From Phaeobacter sp. G2 (GTDB lineage Bacteria; Pseudomonadota; Alphaproteobacteria; Rhodobacterales; Rhodobacteraceae), in NCBI GenBank assembly GCA_025163595.1, contig CP104100.1, positions 1,612,001-1,676,000 on the forward strand: a DNA stretch of 64,000 bases. The letters are read 5' to 3'. Positions 57,768-64,000 of the stretch are shown piece by piece. The translations under genes and the position numbers were made by a program. Each line of letters begins with the position of its first letter. Position 1 is the first letter of the stretch. A model generated the notes under the pieces. The model did not search any database, was not told where the DNA came from, and was given only the letters and a program-made list of their open reading frames with translations.

Positions 57768-58673
57768 ATGCATCTTGAGAAACTGGACCTGAACCTGCTG
57801 GTGGCCATCGACGCCCTGTCGCGGACGCAAAGCGTGACTGCAGCGGCGGCTGAGCTGAATCTGACCCAATCTGCGGTGAGCAGTGCGCTGAACCGTGCAC
57901 GGGCACATTTTCAGGACGAACTGTTCTATTACGACGGGCAAAAAATGCGCCACAGCCCGTTTGGCCAATCTATTGCTGATGTGGTGCCTGATCTGATCAA
58001 CCGCCTGCGCAGCCTGTCGCGGATGCGGGCCAGCGCTGAGCTGCATACGCTGGAACGACAATTCACCGTGATTGCCTCTGACTATGTGGCGATGGTGTTT
58101 TTGTCGGTGCTGTCAAAGCGTCTGTCGATCTGTGCCCCCAAGGTGTCTTTGGCGGTGGTCCCCTTTAGCGAGGACGCGATGGGCAATTTCCAACGTGGCA
58201 AGGTTGATTTCCTTGTCGCGCCCGATTTCTGGATAGACGACACGCTGCACCGTGCCCCACTGTTTAAGGACGGGTTTCAATGCGTGGTCTGTAAAGACAA
58301 TCCCTTGGCTCAGACGGGCCTTAGCTTGCAAAGCTATCTGGATGCGCCGCATGTGGTCACTAACTTTTTTGTCGGCGATGGCAAAAGCCATTTTGAAAAC
58401 TGGCTGAAACAGGAAGACATAGACATCAGGATTGCCGCCTCGTTACCCAGTTTTGTGGTGTTGCCCTACTATATTTCCGGCACCCGCAACATCGCGACTA
58501 TTCACAAGAGACTGTTGAAACAGTTCGGAAAACTGGATGATCTGACCGCGCTTGCGCCGCCGCGTGAAGTGCCCGATTTGACCGAATATCTGATTTGGAA
58601 AGATCACCATCAATACGACCCTCAAGCGACGCTGATCCGTGAGATGATGCTTGAAACCGGGGCCGATCTATAG
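57768..58673 (+). CDS. LysR-family regulator (NodD/NahR-like) divergent from the TRAP operon
   Basis: A 301-residue LysR factor. The start MHLEKLDLNLLVAIDALSRTQSVTAAAAELNLTQSAVSSAL is the form found in the NodD/NahR/LinR branch (LDLNLL and a fully conserved HTH), whose members often answer to aromatic compounds. RLRSLSRMRASAELHTLERQF and VVPFSEDAMGNFQRGKVDFLVAP fit the same branch. It faces the TRAP-cyclase-FAH operon across 142 bases with a LysR-box candidate, so it is the probable activator of that pathway. Confidence 0.9.
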   Translation: MHLEKLDLNLLVAIDALSRTQSVTAAAAELNLTQSAVSSALNRARAHFQDELFYYDGQKMRHSPFGQSIADVVPDLINRLRSLSRMRASAELHTLERQFTVIASDYVAMVFLSVLSKRLSICAPKVSLAVVPFSEDAMGNFQRGKVDFLVAPDFWIDDTLHRAPLFKDGFQCVVCKDNPLAQTGLSLQSYLDAPHVVTNFFVGDGKSHFENWLKQEDIDIRIAASLPSFVVLPYYISGTRNIATIHKRLLKQFGKLDDLTALAPPREVPDLTEYLIWKDHHQYDPQATLIREMMLETGADL

Positions 58674-58955
58674 CCGAGGCTGGGCCAACGGTATGCCTGT
58701 TTGAGGTGTCGCCATCCCGCCCAAGGCCAAGAGCGGCATCGACTATGGCGTTGTGATGTCGGCTGAAATTGCCATGGCCCGGGCCTGCGAACCTGCGGTT
58801 GCTGCCTTGTGTTTTGTTTCTTCCCCGTGGCAGGGAGCCCCCAGCACGTTTTGAAGCAAAAACTGCTGGGACATGTGTCCAAGCTTTCGCGGGCGTTGAA
58901 GGGCAGGGGCCTGCCTTGCGGACTGTGGCCTCGATGGCGTAACCTAAAGGGGTGG
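58674..58955. other. Gap with an unassigned coding-like fragment
   Basis: Between the LysR and IclR genes one frame near 58717-58810 reads PPKAKSGIDYGVVMSAEIAM then ARACEPAVAAL without a start codon. It has normal coding character but I cannot assign a family, so it may be the end of a decayed gene. Nothing else is recognised. Confidence 0.3.
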
Positions 58956-59807
58956 ATGGTGGGTGAAATGGGTAACAGCGATACGGAGAAAGACCGAAAT
59001 TTTGTTACCGCATTGGCGCGTGGATTAGAGCTATTGAGCTGTTTTCGCGACGACGAGATCACTCTGACAAACGCCGAGTTCTCTGAGCGGACCAATTTGC
59101 CCAAGGCGACGATTTCTAGGTTAACTTACACGCTCTGCGAGTTGGGCTATCTGGTTGCCGATCCGTCAAGCGGCACCTATCGACTTGGGGCTGACGCCTT
59201 GAATCTGGGGTTCAGCGTTTTGACGGGGATTGATATTCAAGACCTCGCACAACAAGAGATGCAGCGGCTGCGCGACGGACCTAACTCGTATATATCTGTC
59301 GCGTTGGGGGAACTCCATCAGCTGGACGTGGTGTATATTTCATATCTGAGATCCCGCGAACGCGTTGCGCTGGTTGCCAACGTCGGTGTGCGTTTGCCGC
59401 TGTTTACCTCGGCAATCGGGCGCGCCATTCTGGTGGGCCAGCAGGACGATGCCCGCGAAGCCGCGTTTGAGTTGGCCGGCCGCAGGGACCCAGACCTCGA
59501 AGCGCAGGGGCGGTTGCACTATGCCGAAGCCAAATCGTTTTTTGAAGTTAAGGGGTTTTGCACCGGGTATGGTGAATGGCGCAAAGACGTTAACGGTATA
59601 GCGGTTCCGGTGTTTTCGATGAATGGCGCCCGCGTGTATGGGCTGAATGTTGGGGGGCCTTCTTTTCTTGTGGAGCCCAAAGCGCTTGAAACCGTCCATG
59701 CGCCCTTGCTCATTCAGGCAGCGAGACAGATCAGCATTCAGGAACCCAACCAAAGGTTGCGTTGGGGCGGTCGGTTTCGCGGAAAGCTGTCGGGCAGAAT
59801 CAGTTGA
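58956..59807 (+). CDS. IclR-family transcriptional regulator
   Basis: A 283-residue IclR factor. The HTH block FVTALARGLELLSCFRDDEI then LTNAEFSERTNLPKATISRL matches the family, and the effector domain has RVALVANVGVRLPLFTSAIGRAIL (the usual LP-TSxGRA motif) and RKDVNGIAVPVFSMNG. The start at 58956 gives the family N-terminus and follows AAAGGGG; a second ATG four codons later is possible. PobR/PcaR-type relatives act on aromatic-acid genes. It lies upstream of the branched-chain-type ABC operon in the same direction and probably regulates it. Confidence 0.88.
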   Translation: MVGEMGNSDTEKDRNFVTALARGLELLSCFRDDEITLTNAEFSERTNLPKATISRLTYTLCELGYLVADPSSGTYRLGADALNLGFSVLTGIDIQDLAQQEMQRLRDGPNSYISVALGELHQLDVVYISYLRSRERVALVANVGVRLPLFTSAIGRAILVGQQDDAREAAFELAGRRDPDLEAQGRLHYAEAKSFFEVKGFCTGYGEWRKDVNGIAVPVFSMNGARVYGLNVGGPSFLVEPKALETVHAPLLIQAARQISIQEPNQRLRWGGRFRGKLSGRIS

Positions 59808-60129
59808 TCTTGCCAAAGCACTTTCGAAGATACGGAGCGTAACTTACGCCGCATAAATGTTGATATTTTGCTTGCCCACACCAGTAGCGTTGCCAGGGGT
59901 GGTTTGGAAAATTTCATAAAAAACAGCAGCTAACGGTGATTTACCCGACGTCGTTCTTTGATATTACTGGTGTTTTTTCAGCTTGATTTCTATTTGCCAG
60001 AATTTTGGGAGAGCCGAAACGTGCAACCCTGCATCTTGACTTAAACCGACACTGTGTAAGTCTTGCCTGACTATTGATGCGGACCTCACAGGGTGGATGA
60101 GGGACGAGTTGGTTTTTTGGGAGGAAAAC
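59808..60129. other. Leader region of the branched-chain-type ABC operon
   Basis: A 322-base stretch without a gene. It holds a perfect palindrome at 59837-59849 (listed separately), an AT-rich central part, a TTGACT at 60036-60041 that could be a -35 element though no clear -10 follows at the right spacing, and GGGAGG just before the binding-protein ATG. Confidence 0.5.
59837..59849. promoter_or_regulatory. Palindrome GCGTAA-C-TTACGC, IclR operator candidate
   Basis: Exact six-base arms around one base, 30 bases after the IclR stop and about 280 before the transporter operon. IclR proteins bind short palindromes of this size. Inferred only. Confidence 0.4.
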
Positions 60130-61374
60130 ATGAAGAAAATGGTTAAGCTTGGCGTTGTTTCAACGCTTTCATTGGTAGTTGGTGCATCCGCTGCCTTTGC
60201 TGAAAATGTCAAAATTGCATTTATTGATCCTTTGTCCGGCCCGTTCGCGAGCACGGGGACTAACGGGTTGCACCAGTTTGAATTTGCAGCCCAGCATATG
60301 GTAAACGACCAGGGCGGCGTTCTTGGGGGCACCAATTTTGAAATTGTTGCCTTTGACAACAAGATCAGCCCAAAAGAGTCCCTGATCCAGCTGCAGGTGG
60401 CGATTGACCAGGGTATTCGCTACATTGTGCAGGGGAACTCTTCCGGCGTTGCCAATGCGCTGACAGAAGCCATTGCAAAGCATAACCGGCGCAACCCTGA
60501 TAGCCGGGTTCTTTTCCTGAATTATGCGGCTGTTGATCCCGCTTTGACAAACGACAAATGTAATTTCTGGCATTTCCGCTTTGACGCCAATGCAGACATC
60601 AAAATGGATGCGCTTACAGATGTCATGTCCGCGGATGAAAGCCTGAAAAACGTCTACATCATCGGCCAGGACTATTCCTTCGGCAAAGCCGTTGCCGCAG
60701 CAGCTGTCGCCAATCTGACCGAAAAACGGCCTGATGTTGAGATCGTCGGCAATGAGCTGCATCCAATTGGCAAGGTGAAGGACTTCACCCCCTATTCGCG
60801 CAAAATCATTGCCTCAGAGGCGGATGCCGTCATCACGGGCAACTGGGGTGCGGATATGCTGGGCCTGGGTAAGTCGCTGATCGAGAATGGCTATGATGGC
60901 CCCATCTATACCTACTACGCAGCGGGTTCCGGCATCACTGCCGCCTTTGGGGAAACAGCAAAAGGCCGTATCCGGTTGATTTCCCAGGGTAACATCAACC
61001 CGATTGGCTCTGAGGAAGCGCGCGAAACCTACAACGCGTTCAAAGAAAAGTACCCGGATGGCAACATCGACCAGAGCCGTATCTTCAACGTGATCGGCAT
61101 GTTGTCCACCGCCATCGAGGCTGCAGGCACTGCGGATGATGTTGTGGCGGTTGCGAACCAGTTGGAAGGAATGGAATACGATTCCATGTGGGGCACAAAA
61201 TTGTTCATGCGCCCACAGGATCACCAGGTCATCCAAAACCTGAATGTTGGCGTTCACACGAATGACAACGTTGAATTCGATTATGACAATTCCGGCTTTG
61301 GCATTGTGACAGAATCGACGGTTGAAATGGCGTCCATGGACAGCCCGACAACCTGTAAAATGAAGCGCCCCTAA
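60130..61374 (+). CDS. Branched-chain-type ABC transporter substrate-binding protein (LivK family)
   Basis: A 414-residue periplasmic binding protein (type I, Peripla_BP_6). A signal peptide ends near ASAAFAEN. The mature start VKIAFIDPLSGPFASTGTNG is the family opening. GGTNFEIVAFDNKISPKESL, IVQGNSSGVANALTEAI and IIGQDYSFGKAVAAA are also present. The ATG follows GGGAGGAAAAC. Relatives near IclR genes often carry aromatic acids or other carboxylates instead of leucine, so the ligand is left open. It heads an operon with two permeases and at least one ATPase. Confidence 0.9.
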   Translation: MKKMVKLGVVSTLSLVVGASAAFAENVKIAFIDPLSGPFASTGTNGLHQFEFAAQHMVNDQGGVLGGTNFEIVAFDNKISPKESLIQLQVAIDQGIRYIVQGNSSGVANALTEAIAKHNRRNPDSRVLFLNYAAVDPALTNDKCNFWHFRFDANADIKMDALTDVMSADESLKNVYIIGQDYSFGKAVAAAAVANLTEKRPDVEIVGNELHPIGKVKDFTPYSRKIIASEADAVITGNWGADMLGLGKSLIENGYDGPIYTYYAAGSGITAAFGETAKGRIRLISQGNINPIGSEEARETYNAFKEKYPDGNIDQSRIFNVIGMLSTAIEAAGTADDVVAVANQLEGMEYDSMWGTKLFMRPQDHQVIQNLNVGVHTNDNVEFDYDNSGFGIVTESTVEMASMDSPTTCKMKRP

Positions 61375-61386
61375 GGCCGACTTCAT

Positions 61387-61410
61387 CCCGCCCTGCAATT
61401 GCAGGGCGGG
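61387..61410 (+). other. Perfect 24-bp palindrome between binding-protein and permease genes
   Basis: CCCGCCCTGCAA (61387-61398) is followed at once by its exact reverse complement TTGCAGGGCGGG (61399-61410), then CCCTTTGTCT. Ten or so base pairs would form a strong hairpin just after the stop of the binding-protein gene. It has the same position and probable role as the hairpins in the other ABC operons. Confidence 0.65.
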
Positions 61411-61449
61411 CCCTTTGTCTCTGATCAATATCAACCCTTTGGGGGACCG

Positions 61450-62406
61450 ATGGAACTCATCCTCGTCAACTTAATCGACGGGCTTGTCACCGGATTGCTT
61501 TTATTCATGCTTTCGGCTGGCCTGACGCTCATTTTCTCTATGATGGGTGTTTTGAATTTTGCCCACGCTAGTTTTTATATGCTGGGCGCGTACTTTGCCT
61601 ATCAAATCAGTATTGCGCTAGGGTTTTGGGTGGGTTTGCTTATTGCTCCGCTCATTGTTGGCGTTCTTGGCGCAGGGGTTGAAAGATACGGTCTGCGGCG
61701 TGTCCACCAATATGGCCATGTGCCGGAATTGATTTTTACATTCGGTCTGGCGCTTTTGATCGAGGAATTGGTGCAGTTCGTCTGGGGCAAAAACCAGATG
61801 CCATACAATATTCCCGAAGTCCTTAATTTCACGGCATTTTCCATCGCTGGAAACTCGATCCCTGCGTATAAGATCTTTATGATCTTTATCTCTGTCGCGA
61901 TCTTTATTGGGTTGCTGTTTGTTTTGACCAAGACACGCGTTGGCATGATCATTCAGGCCGCCCTGAGCTATCCCCGCACGGTCGAGTCTTTGGGTCACAA
62001 CGTGCCATTGATCTTTATGGGGGTGTTTGGCGTGGGAACAGCCCTGGCAGGTGTCGCAGGTGTGATTGCAGGGCCGGTTCTGGGGACCTTTCCCGGTATG
62101 GCCTTTGTTCTGGGATCCATCGTTTTTGTGACCATCGTGATTGGCGGCTTGGGGTCGCTTTGGGGCGCACTTGTGGCCTCATTGCTGATCGGGTGGATTA
62201 CCACCTTTGCCAAGTCTTACAATCTTGCCATGTCCGACGTGCTGAATGCCATTGGCATATCCACCCCTGAAAATTTGAGCGACCACGCCCTGCGTGATCT
62301 GTGGACCGTTACCAGCCCTCAGATCGCAGATATTTTGCCCTATGTCTTGATGGTCTTGATCCTGATCTTCCGACCTGCAGGCCTCTTCGGAAAGCGTGAA
62401 TCATGA
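61450..62406 (+). CDS. Branched-chain-type ABC transporter permease (LivH family)
   Basis: A 318-residue inner-membrane permease with about eight helices. The N-terminal MELILVNLIDGLVTGLLLFM and GLTLIFSMMGVLNFAHASFYMLGAY are family-diagnostic, as is the late GGLGSLWGALVASLLIG. The start at 61450 gives this N-terminus; the frame is open upstream but runs through the hairpin. It overlaps the next permease by four bases. Confidence 0.92.
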   Translation: MELILVNLIDGLVTGLLLFMLSAGLTLIFSMMGVLNFAHASFYMLGAYFAYQISIALGFWVGLLIAPLIVGVLGAGVERYGLRRVHQYGHVPELIFTFGLALLIEELVQFVWGKNQMPYNIPEVLNFTAFSIAGNSIPAYKIFMIFISVAIFIGLLFVLTKTRVGMIIQAALSYPRTVESLGHNVPLIFMGVFGVGTALAGVAGVIAGPVLGTFPGMAFVLGSIVFVTIVIGGLGSLWGALVASLLIGWITTFAKSYNLAMSDVLNAIGISTPENLSDHALRDLWTVTSPQIADILPYVLMVLILIFRPAGLFGKRES

Positions 62407-63698
62407 CCGATGAATTGACAACAGACCCTAGCAAACCAATGCAGCGCATGCGTGCAGGATCCATGACACTTACTCTTGCGCCCTGGATCCTGGCGGCTGT
62501 GGCGCTGATGATCATGCCCTATATTTTCACTTCCAATTCCGCGCTGACGATCATGAACCAAATGTGGATCACGGTGATTTTTGCGCTTGCCTACAATATG
62601 TTGCTCGGGCAGGGCGGAATGCTGTCCTTTGGACATGCGGTATATGCCGGTGTCGGTGGATTTGCCTGCATGCATATCATGAATGCCTCTGACTTCTTTG
62701 CGAGCTTTCCGCTGCCTGTACTGCCTGTCTTTGGTGGGCTTTTTGGCGCCGGGCTTGCGATGATAGTTGGGTCATTTTCGACCCGCAGTGCCGGTACAGT
62801 ATTCGCAATGATCTCTTTGGGGGTGGGTGAGCTGATCGCCGCCAGCTCCGTGATCATTGTTGCGTTTTTTGGCGGCGAAGAGGGCATCTCGGGCGATCGT
62901 ACCTATGCGATGCCGTTCTTTGGCAACGAGTTTTTGCAGCAGATCAATGTCTATTACCTGACATCCTTTTGGGTGCTGCTGTCGGCTGCGTTGATGTATC
63001 TCTGGTCTCGTACCCCGGTCGGGCGCATGGCCAATGCGGTGCGCGACAACCCGGAACGTGCTGAGTTCCTTGGCTATTCTGCCCGTTGGGTCCGCTTTTA
63101 CAGCTTTGTGGCATCCGGGTTTTTTGCCGGCATTGCTGGCGGGCTGTTTGCCATCAACTATGAAATCCTGACCGAGGAAAACCTGAATACAACCTCCTCT
63201 GGTATCATCCTTCTGGTGACCTTTTTGGGTGGGGTTGGCTTCTTCTTTGGTCCGATCATCGGCGCGATTGTATTCACGCTGGTCCAGACGGTTCTCAGCC
63301 TTCAGACAGAGCTATGGGCGTTTTACGCAGGCTCGCTTTTCCTGGCGACTGTGATGTTCTTCCCTGGGGGATTGGCCGGGTTGTTGATGATGCATGTCCC
63401 GGCATTCAAGCTTGGAAAGGCCAGACTATTGGTCAGGCCCTACATAAAAACACTGCTCCCCGCAGCCATCGGAATACTGGGACTTTGCGCCCTGGTTGAA
63501 ATGACCTTTCACGTTCGTCATGCCGCGCAGGGAGACAATGAAATGACGTTGTTCTGGACAACCTTTGACAGCCACACCTTGATGCCATGGCTGATTGCTA
63601 TCGCGGTCACTGTGGTTGGGATTGGTATCGCAAAGCGGACTTCACCTGCGCTGAAAGAGGCCTGGAGCGAAGCCAATTCGGCAGGAGATGTGTCATGA
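62403..63698 (+). CDS. Branched-chain-type ABC transporter permease (LivM family)
   Basis: A 431-residue permease, the LivM partner. Family blocks include YNMLLGQGGMLSFGHAVYAG, GRMANAVRDNPERAEFLGYS (cytoplasmic contact loop) and FFAGIAGGLFAINYE. TFLGGVGFFFGPIIGAIVF is also present. It is longer than E. coli LivM because of a C-terminal extension with two additional hydrophobic segments (about residues 340-420). It overlaps the LivH-type and the ATPase genes by four bases each. Confidence 0.92.
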   Translation: MTDELTTDPSKPMQRMRAGSMTLTLAPWILAAVALMIMPYIFTSNSALTIMNQMWITVIFALAYNMLLGQGGMLSFGHAVYAGVGGFACMHIMNASDFFASFPLPVLPVFGGLFGAGLAMIVGSFSTRSAGTVFAMISLGVGELIAASSVIIVAFFGGEEGISGDRTYAMPFFGNEFLQQINVYYLTSFWVLLSAALMYLWSRTPVGRMANAVRDNPERAEFLGYSARWVRFYSFVASGFFAGIAGGLFAINYEILTEENLNTTSSGIILLVTFLGGVGFFFGPIIGAIVFTLVQTVLSLQTELWAFYAGSLFLATVMFFPGGLAGLLMMHVPAFKLGKARLLVRPYIKTLLPAAIGILGLCALVEMTFHVRHAAQGDNEMTLFWTTFDSHTLMPWLIAIAVTVVGIGIAKRTSPALKEAWSEANSAGDVS

Positions 63699-64000
63699 GC
63701 GTACCAGCACTGGAGCTTTCGGGCCTGAAGAAGAGTTTTGGCCAGGCTAAGATCATTCGCGGCATCGATCTTTCGATTGGCAAAGCGGAACGCCATGCGA
63801 TCATCGGGCCAAATGGGGCGGGTAAATCTACGCTGTTCAATTTGATCACAGCGCGCTTTGCGCCAACTGCGGGCACGGTCAGGCTGCATGGTCAAGACCT
63901 GCTTGGGTTGCAGCCTTTCCAGATCAATCGCATGGGCCTGTCGCGGTCGTTTCAGATCACCAATATCTTTCCTGCAATGACGGTGTTCGAGAACGTCCGT
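63695..64000 (+). CDS. Branched-chain-type ABC transporter ATPase (LivG family), N-terminal part, cut by window edge
   Basis: The first 102 residues of an ATPase. It begins MSVPALELSGLKKSFGQAKI, has Walker A GPNGAGKST and the Q-loop area LSRSFQITNIFPAMTVFENV. The start overlaps the LivM-type stop (ATGA). The rest, and probably a LivF-type partner, lie beyond base 64000. Confidence 0.9.
   Translation, partial: MSVPALELSGLKKSFGQAKIIRGIDLSIGKAERHAIIGPNGAGKSTLFNLITARFAPTAGTVRLHGQDLLGLQPFQINRMGLSRSFQITNIFPAMTVFENVR

Overview
The window is a dense, high-GC stretch of bacterial chromosome. It most resembles a marine alphaproteobacterium of the Rhodobacteraceae (Roseobacter clade). This is inferred from the wealth of ABC and TRAP uptake systems, the gene order of the thiamine and biotin operons, a perfect match to the alphaproteobacterial BioR box, and a Roseobacter-style sulfotransferase relic. 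No rRNA, tRNA, CRISPR array, prophage or replication origin was recognised. Both ends cut through genes (urtC at the left, a LivG-type ATPase at the right).

Left part (1-15.3 kb): the end of a urea ABC operon (urtC-urtD-urtE), a complete dipeptide/oligopeptide-type ABC operon with a HypT-like LysR gene behind it, a second LysR gene on the minus strand, and a divergent glycerol-3-phosphate operon ugpB-A-E-C-Q. The upstream region of ugpB carries two perfect palindromes and a Pho-box-like repeat. UgpC has a Gly-to-Asp change inside its Walker A motif.

Middle left (15.3-30.3 kb): a divergent TetR regulator and a tightly coupled four-gene operon (flavin monooxygenase, bile-acid/sodium-symporter-family transporter, two dehydrogenases) with no assigned pathway. 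It is followed by about 2.3 kb of wrecked NRPS / acyl-AMP ligase coding sequence ending in a TE domain and TPR-like debris. Next comes a glucose-type ABC transporter with glucokinase (minus strand), divergent from an OmpR-type response regulator and histidine kinase, an arrangement like the Pseudomonas GltR/GtrS-gts-glk system.

Middle (30.3-43.8 kb): a CHASE-domain hybrid kinase, then a full thiamine operon thiC-O-S-G-E-F-D (minus) behind a TPP riboswitch, and the divergent biotin operon bioB-F-D-A with BioR boxes in the shared control region. ThiF is fused to a rhodanese domain.

Right part (43.8-64 kb): a glycine-betaine-type ABC operon whose permease is a tandem fusion, a DUF2478 protein, a scar holding an IS3-type transposase fragment and a broken sulfotransferase, and a GAF/PAS hybrid kinase. 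Then comes a TRAP transporter operon with a cyclase-family enzyme and a fumarylacetoacetate-hydrolase-family enzyme (minus) next to a divergent LysR gene, and finally an IclR regulator followed by a branched-chain-amino-acid-type ABC operon running off the window.

Two patterns cross the whole window. Every substrate-binding-protein gene that is separated from its permease gene by a gap has a stem-loop in that gap (four of four). Short imperfect tandem duplications (units of 9-20 bp, including two independent four-copy 13-bp arrays) recur in intergenic regions, gene ends and pseudogenes. All calls were made by reading the sequence and recalled family motifs; no database search was run.
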